Source: Pseudomonas fluorescens
Lineage (GTDB): Bacteria; Pseudomonadota; Gammaproteobacteria; Pseudomonadales; Pseudomonadaceae
Direction of reading: 5' to 3'
Assembly: GCF_003732425.1 (NCBI RefSeq)
Contig: NZ_MOBX01000014.1
Span: 920,816 to 984,815, forward strand
DNA length: 64,000 nt
The notes beneath the pieces were generated by a model. The model was not told the origin of the DNA. It saw only the letters and a list, made by a program, of their open reading frames with translations, and did no database searches. Position 1 is the first letter of the stretch, and each line of letters starts with the position of its first letter. This document shows positions 43,372 to 51,960 of the stretch, one piece after another. The position numbers were made by a program, and so were the translations under genes.

Positions 43372-45936
43372 CTAGATTTCTCTCATCAACAGATCAGTCA
43401 AGAAGTAATCATTTCCGCTGCCGGAGGCCACATGGCTCTCGAAATCAAAAGTCATTGATGTGGCCCGGGCTATGAATCGGGCTGAATAAGCGCCATAGCT
43501 ATTTTTAGGCGGGGTGAAGGGGTTGATTAATAATCCATAATTTGATTTAAACGACAATATAGGTTTTTTGTCCCAGTCCCAGATGGCTGCAAGAAAACTA
43601 AATTCATATTGTTGTCCCACGATAAGATTTGAATAAATTTTGCGCAGTACTATTCCAGTAGAGTTGTTTGTAAATGTCTCATTAAATAACGCATGTCGCC
43701 CGAAAAAAACACCGTATCTAAAGTCGCGCTGATCAATAATTGCGGGTCCATTTAACCAGCCGTTTCTTTGTGAGTTAGAGAAATTCGTGAAATCAAAAAG
43801 GCGGACCCTGACAGTCAGTATTCGAGCTTCTGAACTACCACCTGAGCCGTACAAGGCCACGGCTTTAAAAGTGTGTTTCGCCACTCGCAGACCTGAAAAA
43901 GGTAAAGTCCAGACTCCGGTCGTTGGATCAGCGGTGGGCTGCCCGATAGGAATGGAATCGTCGAAAACCTCGATCTTCTGACCCTTGGACGCAATGCCGC
44001 TCAGAGTCACGGCTGTTTCCAGCGTGGAGCCGTTGTGGGGGATCTCGATGTTGCTTGGCGAACCTTTGACTGAACTTATCGTCGGTTTCACGTCCTCCAC
44101 AGTGACGGTATAAATACGCAAAGGAAAGGCAACCGCCTGCAGCCTGTCACTGGAGCCATCGAGACCGATAGCGCATTCCACTGTCACCTTGCTGCCATTC
44201 TTTAGCGTTCTCAACCACTCAATCGGTGCCGGCACCGACAATCCATCCGCCGAATCATTAGGCTCTCCCGACCTCACGTCTGTACTGGTCGGATTTCCAT
44301 TGTTGTCAAAACCCTTGCATGTAACCCAGGTAGGTTGCCCCGGCTCAAACAACGGCCACTTCAGCGCCAGAATCCGAGCGGTTGCGGCCAGTTCGTAAAC
44401 CTGCAGTGCCGTCCCGGTGTTTCCGGCGATGCTCGGTGTCGGCAATCGCGGATCTCCATCGGCTATCTTCAGCAAAGTGACCTTGATCGCATCTGATTTG
44501 CCAGCCTGACCTCCGTCGCGATTCAAATTCCAGCGCAGCTTGATGACTTTTCCTTGCCGCGCCGCAAGAAACGCCGGGCTCAACACCGTGTTCACCCGTT
44601 TGTTGCTGTTGAACGCCACCAGCGGAAACCGTGGCGAGTCCGCTGGCGGATTGACTTCAACCAGTCGTGCACGGTCTGCTTTCAGTGCACCAAGATACTC
44701 GATGCGCACCTTCACCCCGTTCGGATAGGCCAGCACATCGATCGGATCAACGGCCGGCGCCACGAGGAACGGCGGCAGCAGTTCAATAAGGCTCTCGCCT
44801 ACAACTTCGGCTTTGGCGGTTTTCGATGTAGCAATGATGTCGCCGCCGCGTATCAGCTCATATTTTCCACTCACCGTGCTGCCCGCAATCACTTTGGCAT
44901 TGGGCACCATAAGTTTGTAGGTGAACGGAATGCGCTCGACATCAGCCTCAACCATGTGCGACACGACCGGGGCGTCTGGTTTGGTGGCGGTGTAGGTCAC
45001 GCGGATTTTGTCGGTAGGCTGCCATGTCGGCGCGAAGGCGTGTACCAGGACGGTGAGGTCCTTGCTGCCGAGCCTCGTCAGATCGATGGTGCTTGGGTCA
45101 TCGCTCGGATCGTCCGGGTCTTCGGCCAGGTCGGGGGCGACCAGTCGGGTTTCCTTCAGGTGCACATCGACCTCGACCGTGCCCGAGTAAGGCGAGTCGG
45201 TGTCTGGCCCGTTGCCCAACTGATCGAAGACGGTGTAGGAAAAGACGAACTTCGGACTGTCCCCGGCCCGCAGGAACACATCTTCCCCGACCATCACGCA
45301 AATCGTCGTCGGCTCGGCTGAAGGGCTGGCCGGTGCTTCAGCGGCAGTGACGGTTCGCACGACATCCTGGCCGTTGCAGTTCAAGCGGATTACGTCATAG
45401 GCGCGGCAGTAGGGGTAAGCCAAGCACACCTGCACACCTTGTTTGGCGCGCTTGGCATCAATGCCATCGTCGATTACATCCTGCGGCAGGATCAGTTGCA
45501 GTTCGGAATGAGCGTAATCACCCGGCGTACGATCCTCATTGCCTGGGCGAATGGTGTTGTACAGCAAGGTCAGCGCTGGCGTCGACGTGCCTCTGTTCTC
45601 GCTGCCGCGGGTAATGGTGTAAACGAGGGTGTTGAGCTGATTTGGCCGCAACAAGCCTTTGGGCAGGTAGAGGGTTTGACGGGCATTCTCCTCGCCAGGC
45701 TGGATAGTTTTTGTGGCTTCGGTGCTGGCGTTGTTCAGGATCAGACGGATCACATCGCCGGCTTCGACCGTACCGGCCAGCGGAGGATCGACCTCGATGG
45801 TCAGGCCCATGGGTTTTGGGTCGTATACGTGCTTGGGTACACCAGAATGGGCACCAACTACCGGCGTAGTCGCTTCAGGAGCGCGGGGTGGGGAGAGCGC
45901 CAATACGGCGTTGTCGGGTGTCTGGGTTGTGGTCAT
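43372..45936 (-). CDS. large Ig-like repeat protein, putative surface or secreted adhesin-like protein
   Basis: 854 residues; I do not recognise a characterised homologue. It has no signal peptide. The chain is beta-rich with repeated domains that each contain a pattern like AGDVIRLILNN, TDKIRVTYTA and GQKIEVFDDS, and a clear bacterial Ig-like unit at about 635-720 (GIASKGQKIEVFDDSIPIGQP, ending KAVALYGSGGSSEARILTV). The last 115 residues resemble a carbohydrate-binding-type beta sandwich and are encoded by visibly AT-rich DNA. AGGAG precedes the ATG. A lux-box-like palindrome lies 63 bases upstream. The surface role is inferred from Ig-like folds alone. Confidence 0.7.
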   Translation of the reverse strand: MTTTQTPDNAVLALSPPRAPEATTPVVGAHSGVPKHVYDPKPMGLTIEVDPPLAGTVEAGDVIRLILNNASTEATKTIQPGEENARQTLYLPKGLLRPNQLNTLVYTITRGSENRGTSTPALTLLYNTIRPGNEDRTPGDYAHSELQLILPQDVIDDGIDAKRAKQGVQVCLAYPYCRAYDVIRLNCNGQDVVRTVTAAEAPASPSAEPTTICVMVGEDVFLRAGDSPKFVFSYTVFDQLGNGPDTDSPYSGTVEVDVHLKETRLVAPDLAEDPDDPSDDPSTIDLTRLGSKDLTVLVHAFAPTWQPTDKIRVTYTATKPDAPVVSHMVEADVERIPFTYKLMVPNAKVIAGSTVSGKYELIRGGDIIATSKTAKAEVVGESLIELLPPFLVAPAVDPIDVLAYPNGVKVRIEYLGALKADRARLVEVNPPADSPRFPLVAFNSNKRVNTVLSPAFLAARQGKVIKLRWNLNRDGGQAGKSDAIKVTLLKIADGDPRLPTPSIAGNTGTALQVYELAATARILALKWPLFEPGQPTWVTCKGFDNNGNPTSTDVRSGEPNDSADGLSVPAPIEWLRTLKNGSKVTVECAIGLDGSSDRLQAVAFPLRIYTVTVEDVKPTISSVKGSPSNIEIPHNGSTLETAVTLSGIASKGQKIEVFDDSIPIGQPTADPTTGVWTLPFSGLRVAKHTFKAVALYGSGGSSEARILTVRVRLFDFTNFSNSQRNGWLNGPAIIDQRDFRYGVFFGRHALFNETFTNNSTGIVLRKIYSNLIVGQQYEFSFLAAIWDWDKKPILSFKSNYGLLINPFTPPKNSYGAYSARFIARATSMTFDFESHVASGSGNDYFLTDLLMREI

Positions 45937-45999
45937 GACTGACGCTCCTGAGCGGTGAAAGGATCAGGTGTCATCAGAGCGCGTAATTGAAGATTGCAC

Positions 46000-46019
46000 A
46001 CCTGTCAGATCTGACAGGT
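46000..46019 (-). promoter_or_regulatory. lux-box-like palindrome upstream of the Ig-like protein gene
   Basis: ACCTGTCAGATCTGACAGGT is a perfect 20-base palindrome, and one further pair extends it to 45999-46020. It matches the shape of LasR/RhlR-type boxes (for example the lasB box ACCTGCCAGTTCTGGCAGGT). It lies 63 bases before the start of the minus-strand gene. A TCTGAT hexamer (45973-45978, minus strand) lies where a -10 element would be if the box were centred near -42. No LuxR gene is in the window. Confidence 0.65.
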
Positions 46020-46114
46020 GGCGACGAGTGGTCATTGGCGCGAGAGGCAAGATCAAAAGATCGCAAAGGGGGAAACGTGGTCTGGTCCTGATTAGTCGTA
46101 TGGCCCTGATTAGC

Positions 46115-46152
46115 CCTCTGTGGCGAGGGAGCACGTTCCCTCGCCACAGAGG
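46115..46152. repeat. perfect 16-bp hairpin (REP-like)
   Basis: CCTCTGTGGCGAGGGA (46115-46130) and its exact complement (46137-46152) around a 6-base loop. The TGTGGCGAGGGAGC core is another REP type of fluorescent pseudomonads. There is no T-run. Confidence 0.8.
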
Positions 46153-46166
46153 TGGGCGGGTAAACG

Positions 46167-46263
46167 TCAGTCAGGCAGCTCCAGATTATCCATCACCCGA
46201 TGGTAGTGATCGACGGCGCGTTCCGCGGCGTCGTTGAGCTTTTTTGAATCGAAGGATTTGTAG
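46167..46263 (-). pseudogene. DUF6124 gene remnant, copy 3 (internal deletion)
   Basis: Reads YKSFDSKKLNDAAERAVDHYH joined directly to RVMDNLELPD and a stop. It keeps the two ends of the DUF6124 protein but has lost roughly 65 codons between them. Upstream, the frame enters the repeated leader rather than a proper start. Confidence 0.75.
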
Positions 46264-46311
46264 GGGGGGGCAACGAAGCCTGGAACGCCGATGCACCTTT
46301 GACTTGAATTC

Positions 46312-46463
46312 GAGTCGCTAAACCCGATCGCTGATTCGTCAGCGACCGGACCACAATAGAACCCGACCCCAAGGCGCACAAGCCGGCGGATTCTGGCGTA
46401 GCTGTAGGCAATGGCGCAAGAATTTGAAGCCTGAAAGGCGTGTCCTGAAGTGTCTTTTAAACA
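46312..46463 (-). repeat. second copy of the DUF6124 leader
   Basis: About 150 bases nearly identical to 42928-43079, in the same orientation, including the TCGCTGA/TCAGCGA hairpin and the TTTTAAAC end. The two copies form a long direct repeat flanking the Ig-like gene and two pseudogenes. Confidence 0.85.
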
Positions 46464-46504
46464 CCTGGGTTTAAGAGGCGCTTTGTGCTGACTTCACTGG
46501 CCTC

Positions 46505-46593
46505 TTCGCGAGCAGGCTCGCTCCCACATTTGGATTGCATTCCACTCCCAGATTTGGAATGCGGTTCCCTGTGGGAGCGAGCCTGCTCGCGAA
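46505..46593. repeat. REP doublet upstream of flhA, reversed order
   Basis: Two copies of the same REP as after fliJ and fliK (46505-46528 and 46569-46593). They are arranged with the opposite polarity: the TTCGCGAGC arm comes first. Confidence 0.88.
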
Positions 46594-46657
46594 GGGGCCA
46601 GACCAACCAGCGAAAAATCCTGGTTAAACACCTCTGTTTCATCCCGCCGGCAAAAGT

Positions 46658-46673
46658 TGGAAAGCTTCTTGCA
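46658..46673 (+). promoter_or_regulatory. sigma-54 promoter of flhA
   Basis: TGGAAA-N5-TTGCA with exact GG-N10-GC spacing, 61 bases before flhA. The -24 half departs from TGGCAC, so it may be weaker than the fliE site. Confidence 0.72.
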
Positions 46674-46734
46674 GTACCCGCCGTGAGCCCGCTCTGGGCG
46701 TCAAAAGTTTGCTTTAAAGGAACGGGGAAAACCG

Positions 46735-48864
46735 GTGGATCGCTCTCAGTTATTCAACACAGCTCGCTCGAATGTTGCCGACCTCAGTCGAGGCAATCTG
46801 GGCGTGCCGTTGTTGCTGCTGGTCATGCTGGCCATGATGATGTTGCCGGTGCCGCCGTTCCTGCTGGACGTGTTCTTCACCTTCAACATTGCCCTGTCAA
46901 TCGTCGTCCTGCTGGTCTGCGTGTATGCGCTGCGGCCGCTGGATTTTGCCGTGTTCCCGACGATTCTGCTGGTCGCGACACTCTTGCGGCTGGCGTTGAA
47001 CGTGGCCTCGACGCGGGTGGTCATGCTCCACGGTCAGGACGGCCACGCTGCTGCCGGCAAGGTGATTCAGGCCTTCGGTGAAGTGGTGATCGGCGGTAAC
47101 TACGTGGTCGGTATCGTGGTCTTCGCGATCCTGATGATCATCAACTTCGTCGTGGTCACCAAGGGTGCCGGACGGATTTCCGAGGTGAGCGCGCGCTTCA
47201 CCCTCGATGCGATGCCCGGCAAACAAATGGCGATCGACGCCGACCTCAACGCCGGCCTGATCGACCAGAACCAGGCCAAGATGCGCCGTCAGGAAGTCGC
47301 CCAAGAGGCCGAGTTCTACGGCTCGATGGACGGTGCCAGCAAATTCGTCCGTGGTGACGCCATTGCCGGCCTGCTGATTCTGTTCATCAACCTCATCGGC
47401 GGCATGGCCGTTGGTATCTTCCAGCACAACATGAGCTTCGGCGATGCCGGCAAGGTTTACGCCTTGCTGACCATCGGTGACGGTTTGGTGGCGCAATTGC
47501 CATCACTGTTGTTATCAACAGCGGCGGCAATCATGGTCACCCGTGCTTCCGGTTCGGAAGACATGGGCAAGCAGATCAATCGCCAGATGTTCGCCTCGCC
47601 GAAAGCGCTGGCAGTGGCCGCCGGTCTGATGGCAGTCATGGGTCTGGTGCCGGGCATGCCGCACTTCTCGTTCCTGAGCATGGCCGCGCTGGCCGCTGGC
47701 GGCGCTTACCTGTTCTGGAAGAAGCAGAACGTGGCCAAAGTCGTCGCGCTGGAAGAGGTCAAGCGTCAGCAGGAACTGCTGCCGTCGCCGGCCCGCGCCA
47801 TGGAAACCAAGGAGCTTGGCTGGGACGATGTGACCCCGATCGACATGATCGGCCTAGAAGTCGGCTATCGCCTGATTCCACTGGTGGATCGCAACCAGGG
47901 CGGGCAATTGCTGGCGCGGATCAAGGGCGTGCGCAAGAAGCTCTCGCAGGATTTGGGTTTCCTGATGCCGACCGTACACATCCGCGACAACCTCGATCTG
48001 GCGCCGAGCGCCTATCGCCTGACCTTGATGGGGGTGATTCTCGCCGAAGCCGAGATCTATCCGGATCGCGAACTGGCGATCAACCCGGGCCAGGTCTACG
48101 GCACGCTCAACGGTATCAACGCCAAAGATCCGGCTTTCGGCCTCGAGGCCGTGTGGATCGAAATCAGCCAGCGTGCCCAGGCGCAATCGCTGGGTTATAC
48201 CGTGGTTGACGCCAGCACCGTGGTCGCGACCCACTTGAACCAGATTCTGTACAAGCACTCCAGTGAGCTGATCGGCCACGAAGAAGTGCAGCAACTCATG
48301 CAATTGCTGGCCAAAAGCTCGCCGAAACTGGCGGAAGAGCTGGTGCCGGGTGTGGTCACGTTGTCGCAGTTGCTCAAAGTCCTGCAAGCGCTGCTCGCCG
48401 AACACGTGCCGGTGCGCGATATCCGCAGCATTGCCGAAGCCATCGCCAACAACGCTGCGAAGAGTCAAGATACCGCCGCGCTGGTGGCTGCTGTGCGGGT
48501 CGGCGTATCGCGCGCTATCGTCCAAAGCATTGTAGGCACTGAGTCCGAGCTGCCTGTGATCACCTTGGAACCAAGGTTGGAACAAATATTGCTCAATAGT
48601 CTGCAGAAGGCAGGACAAGGCTCGGAAGAGGGCGTTCTGCTGGAGCCAAGCATGGCCGAGAAGCTGCAACGTTCGCTCATCGAAGCGGCGCAGCGTCAGG
48701 AAATGCAAGGCCAACCGGTGATCCTGTTGGTGGCTGGCCCGATTCGCGCGATGCTCTCGCGTTTTGGCCGCCTCGCTGTACCAGGGCTGCACGTGCTGGC
48801 CTATCAGGAAATACCGGACAACAAGCAAGTGACCATCGTTGCGACAGTAGGGCCCAACGGCTGA
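46735..48864 (+). CDS. flhA: flagellar export gate protein FlhA
   Basis: Proton-driven export gate protein. 709 residues: about eight membrane segments (to about residue 330), including the conserved FHIPEP-type region (LLRLALNVASTRVVMLHGQDGHAAAGKVIQAFG), and a large cytoplasmic domain that docks chaperone complexes. GTG start at 46735 in MDRSQLFNTARSNVADLSRG. It is separated from flhB by the 4.5-kb accessory island. Confidence 0.97.
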   Translation: MDRSQLFNTARSNVADLSRGNLGVPLLLLVMLAMMMLPVPPFLLDVFFTFNIALSIVVLLVCVYALRPLDFAVFPTILLVATLLRLALNVASTRVVMLHGQDGHAAAGKVIQAFGEVVIGGNYVVGIVVFAILMIINFVVVTKGAGRISEVSARFTLDAMPGKQMAIDADLNAGLIDQNQAKMRRQEVAQEAEFYGSMDGASKFVRGDAIAGLLILFINLIGGMAVGIFQHNMSFGDAGKVYALLTIGDGLVAQLPSLLLSTAAAIMVTRASGSEDMGKQINRQMFASPKALAVAAGLMAVMGLVPGMPHFSFLSMAALAAGGAYLFWKKQNVAKVVALEEVKRQQELLPSPARAMETKELGWDDVTPIDMIGLEVGYRLIPLVDRNQGGQLLARIKGVRKKLSQDLGFLMPTVHIRDNLDLAPSAYRLTLMGVILAEAEIYPDRELAINPGQVYGTLNGINAKDPAFGLEAVWIEISQRAQAQSLGYTVVDASTVVATHLNQILYKHSSELIGHEEVQQLMQLLAKSSPKLAEELVPGVVTLSQLLKVLQALLAEHVPVRDIRSIAEAIANNAAKSQDTAALVAAVRVGVSRAIVQSIVGTESELPVITLEPRLEQILLNSLQKAGQGSEEGVLLEPSMAEKLQRSLIEAAQRQEMQGQPVILLVAGPIRAMLSRFGRLAVPGLHVLAYQEIPDNKQVTIVATVGPNG

Positions 48865-48875
48865 GGTAGTGGTTT

Positions 48876-50216
48876 ATGCAAGTTAAGCGTTTCTTTGCCG
48901 CCGATATGCGTCAGGCCATGAAGCTGGTTCGTGATGAGCTGGGCGCTGATGCCGCCATTATTGGCAACCGCCGCATTGCCGGCGGTGTCGAGTTGACGGC
49001 GGCACTGGATTACAAATTGTCGGCGCTGGCGCCACGGGTTCCGAACATGGAACTCGAAGACGAGCTGCGCAAGACCCAGTCGCGCATCGTCACCGCCCAG
49101 GCCGAGTTGAGCCTGCGTGGCGAAGCCGATGGCAATAGCAATCGCCAGATCTTTGCCGGGCTGCCGTTGACCGCAGGCCTGCCGCTGACCGCCGCTGAAC
49201 CGCTGACCGAGCCGACTTACGCCGCTCCGGCGCGTCCGGCCCCGGCCCCTGCGCAGTCCTCCGGCGGTGTTGATCCGCGTGCACTGGATTCGATGCGCTT
49301 TGAATTGAACAGCCTGCGCGAGCTGATGGAAGTTCAGCTCGGCACCCTGGCCTGGAATCAGCTGCAAGGCAGCCGTCCGGCGCAAGCCAACCTGTATCGC
49401 CGTCTGCAACGTATCGGCCTGTCCGGCCCGTTGTCGCGCGATCTGCTGGCGATGATCACCGATATCGAAGAACCGCGTCAGGCCTGGCGCATGCTGCTGG
49501 CGCACCTGGCACGGATGATTGCCGTACCGGAAGTCGAGCCGCTGGAAGAGGGCGGTGTGATTGCCATGGTCGGCCCGGCCGGCATGGGCAAAACCACCAC
49601 GCTGGCCAAGCTTGCCGCGCGTTATGTGCTGAAATACGGCGCGCAGAATGTCGCGCTGGTGAGCATGGACAGTTTCCGTATCGGCGCTCAGGAACAATTG
49701 AAGACGCTGGGCCGCATTCTCAATGTGCCAGTGACCCACGTCGACCCGGGCCAATCGCTGGTGCAGGCATTGGATCCACTGCTGCGCAAACGCGTGGTGC
49801 TGATCGATACCGCCGGCCTGCAGGCCAGCGATCCGGCCCTGCGCATGCAGCTCGAAAGTCTGGCCGGGCGTGGCATTCGTTCAAAAAATTATCTCGTGCT
49901 GGCAACCACCAGCCAGAAACAGGTTCTAACCGCCGCTTATCACAGTTACAAGCGTTGCGGGCTTGCCGGCTGCATCCTGACTAAACTGGATGAAACGGCC
50001 AGCCTTGGCGAAGTGTTGAGCCTGGCGATCAGTCATGAATTGCCGGTCGCGTACCTGACCGATGGCCCACGGATTCCGGATGATCTGCATCTGCCGCGCC
50101 GTCATCAACTGGTCAGCCGCGCCGTCAGCGTGCAAATGCAGGAAGAACCCAGCGAAGAAGCCATGGCTGACATGTTCGCTGATATCTATCACAGCCCGAC
50201 CAAACAGGTAGGCTGA
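48876..50216 (+). CDS. flhF: flagellar biosynthesis GTPase FlhF
   Basis: SRP-type GTPase that places the flagellum at the cell pole. 446 residues: an N-terminal B domain, a Pro/Ala-rich linker (about 95-130) and NG domains with the P-loop GPAGMGKTTTLAKL, DTAGLQ and TKLDETASLGEVLSLA. It lies 11 bases after flhA. Confidence 0.96.
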   Translation: MQVKRFFAADMRQAMKLVRDELGADAAIIGNRRIAGGVELTAALDYKLSALAPRVPNMELEDELRKTQSRIVTAQAELSLRGEADGNSNRQIFAGLPLTAGLPLTAAEPLTEPTYAAPARPAPAPAQSSGGVDPRALDSMRFELNSLRELMEVQLGTLAWNQLQGSRPAQANLYRRLQRIGLSGPLSRDLLAMITDIEEPRQAWRMLLAHLARMIAVPEVEPLEEGGVIAMVGPAGMGKTTTLAKLAARYVLKYGAQNVALVSMDSFRIGAQEQLKTLGRILNVPVTHVDPGQSLVQALDPLLRKRVVLIDTAGLQASDPALRMQLESLAGRGIRSKNYLVLATTSQKQVLTAAYHSYKRCGLAGCILTKLDETASLGEVLSLAISHELPVAYLTDGPRIPDDLHLPRRHQLVSRAVSVQMQEEPSEEAMADMFADIYHSPTKQVG

Positions 50217-50223
50217 GGTATTC

Positions 50224-50331
50224 ATGAACAGTTTTTGTACCTACATCGATGGTCTGCCATGCATTGTTCCGATCGGGAACGCGCAGCCAGTAATGTGGCC
50301 TCCGTCTATGCAAGACAAGGTAAAGAAATAA
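50224..50331 (+). CDS. possible 35-residue small protein between flhF and fleN
   Basis: An ATG at 50224 with GAGGT five bases ahead opens a 36-codon frame that ends in TAA one base before the fleN ATG. It therefore fills the whole 116-base gap. The peptide begins MNSFCTYIDGLPCIVPIGN and is rich in Pro, Cys and Met. It could be a real small protein, a translational coupling peptide for fleN, or chance. Placement and ribosome site are the only support. Confidence 0.35.
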   Translation: MNSFCTYIDGLPCIVPIGNAQPVMWPPSMQDKVKK

Positions 50332-50332
50332 C

Positions 50333-51163
50333 ATGGGCAGCATGCATCCCGTACAGGTGATCGCGGTGACCGGCGGCAAAGGTGGCGTCGGCAAGACTAA
50401 CGTGTCAGTGAACTTGTCGCTGGCGCTGGCAGAGCTTGGCCGTCGGGTCATGCTGCTGGACGCCGACCTCGGTCTGGCGAACGTTGACGTATTGTTGGGG
50501 CTGACCCCTAAACGCACGCTGGCCGACGTCATCGAAGGCCGTTGCGAGTTGCGCGACGTGCTGTTGCAAGGCCCCGGTGGCATTCGCATCGTGCCGGCGG
50601 CGTCCGGCACGCAGAGCATGGTGCACCTGAGCCCGGCGCAACATGCCGGCCTGATTCAGGCGTTCAGCGACATCGGCGACAATCTCGATGTGCTGGTGAT
50701 CGACACCGCTGCGGGTATTGGTGACTCGGTAGTCAGTTTTGTGCGCGCCGCGCAAGAAGTGTTGCTGGTGGTCTGCGACGAGCCGACTTCCATTACCGAC
50801 GCCTACGCGCTGATCAAGTTGCTCAACCGCGATTACGGCATGAACCGCTTCCGCGTCCTCGCCAACATGGCGCAGAGCCCGCAGGAAGGGCGCAACCTGT
50901 TCGCCAAGTTGACCAAGGTCACGGATCGCTTCCTTGACGTGGCCCTACAATACGTCGGCGCCGTGCCTTACGACGAAAGCGTGCGTAAAGCGGTGCAGAA
51001 GCAGCGTGCGGTGTACGAAGCCTTTCCGCGTTCCAAGTGCGCACTGGCGTTCAAGGCGATCGCGCAGAAGGTCGACACCTGGCCGCTGCCCGCTAACCCG
51101 CGTGGCCACCTTGAGTTTTTCGTTGAGCGCCTCGTGCAGCAAACGGCAGGGCCTGTGCTATGA
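50333..51163 (+). CDS. fleN: flagellar number regulator FleN (FlhG)
   Basis: MinD/ParA-type ATPase that antagonises FleQ and keeps flagellar number at one or few. 276 residues with the deviant Walker A KGGVGKTNVSVNLSLAL and LLDADLGLANVDVLLGL, and a C-terminal amphipathic tail. Overlaps fliA by four bases. Confidence 0.96.
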   Translation: MGSMHPVQVIAVTGGKGGVGKTNVSVNLSLALAELGRRVMLLDADLGLANVDVLLGLTPKRTLADVIEGRCELRDVLLQGPGGIRIVPAASGTQSMVHLSPAQHAGLIQAFSDIGDNLDVLVIDTAAGIGDSVVSFVRAAQEVLLVVCDEPTSITDAYALIKLLNRDYGMNRFRVLANMAQSPQEGRNLFAKLTKVTDRFLDVALQYVGAVPYDESVRKAVQKQRAVYEAFPRSKCALAFKAIAQKVDTWPLPANPRGHLEFFVERLVQQTAGPVL

Positions 51164-51900
51164 CCGCAAGCGGTATGAACTACTACAAGAAGTCGGCACG
51201 TGACGCGCAGTACGAGCTGATCGAGCGTTACGCGCCACTGGTCAAACGCATTGCTTACCACTTGCTGGCACGCTTGCCGGCGAGTGTGCAGGTTGAAGAC
51301 CTGATCCAGGCCGGGATGATCGGCCTGCTCGAAGTCTCGACCAAATATGACGCCAGCAAAGGCGCCAGTTTCGAAACGTACGCGGGCATACGAATCCGCG
51401 GCGCGATGCTCGACGAAGTGCGCAAAGGGGATTGGGCGCCACGCTCGGTTCACCGCAATACCCGTATGGTCAGCGACGCAATTCGCTCAATTGAAGCTAA
51501 AACCGGCCGTGATGCTAAAGATCACGAGGTTGCGGCCGAACTCCAATTGAGTCTCGACGATTACTACGGGATTTTGAATGACACCTTGGGCAGTCGCCTG
51601 TTCAGTTTCGACGACCTGTTGCAGGACGGCGAACACGAAGGGCTGCACGAGGATGGCGCGAGTGCTCATATGGAGCCGTCACGCGATCTGGAAGATGAAC
51701 GCTTCCAGGCGGCGCTGGCGGACGCGATTGCCAATTTGCCGGAGCGTGAGCGACTGGTGTTGGCGCTGTACTACGACGAAGAGCTGAACCTCAAGGAGAT
51801 CGGTGAAGTCCTTGGGGTCAGTGAATCGCGGGTCAGCCAGTTACACAGCCAGTGCGCGGCCCGTTTGCGGGGGCGTTTGGGGGAGTGGCGAGCGCGCTGA
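51160..51900 (+). CDS. fliA: flagellar sigma factor FliA (sigma-28)
   Basis: Directs late flagellar genes including fliC. 246 residues with regions 2 (LIQAGMIGLLEVSTKYDASKGASFETYAGIRIRGAMLDE), 3 (SIEAKTGRDAKDHEVAAEL) and 4 (NLPERERLVLALYYDEELNLKEIGEVLGVSESRVSQLHSQ). Its ATG overlaps the fleN stop. Confidence 0.97.
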   Translation: MTASGMNYYKKSARDAQYELIERYAPLVKRIAYHLLARLPASVQVEDLIQAGMIGLLEVSTKYDASKGASFETYAGIRIRGAMLDEVRKGDWAPRSVHRNTRMVSDAIRSIEAKTGRDAKDHEVAAELQLSLDDYYGILNDTLGSRLFSFDDLLQDGEHEGLHEDGASAHMEPSRDLEDERFQAALADAIANLPERERLVLALYYDEELNLKEIGEVLGVSESRVSQLHSQCAARLRGRLGEWRAR

Positions 51901-51944
51901 AGGCAGTGTGGGGACACTGCGAACGAGGCTGGTGCGGTGATGAA

Positions 51945-51960
51945 CGGCACCGGTCTTGCT
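51945..51960 (+). promoter_or_regulatory. candidate sigma-54 promoter of the cheY operon
   Basis: CGGCAC-N5-TTGCT with exact GG-N10-GC spacing in the 154-base gap between fliA and cheY. The site is strong in sequence, though chemotaxis genes of P. aeruginosa are usually placed in later classes of the cascade. Confidence 0.65.

Noticed and set aside
43372..45936. Ig-like protein as a phage tail or prophage gene
   Set aside because: No other phage genes, integrase or attachment repeats lie nearby. The flanking repeats are DUF6124 leader DNA and REP elements.
32515..46593. repeated palindromes resembling a dispersed CRISPR
   Set aside because: Repeats are palindromic REP doublets scattered between genes with no regular spacer array and no cas genes.
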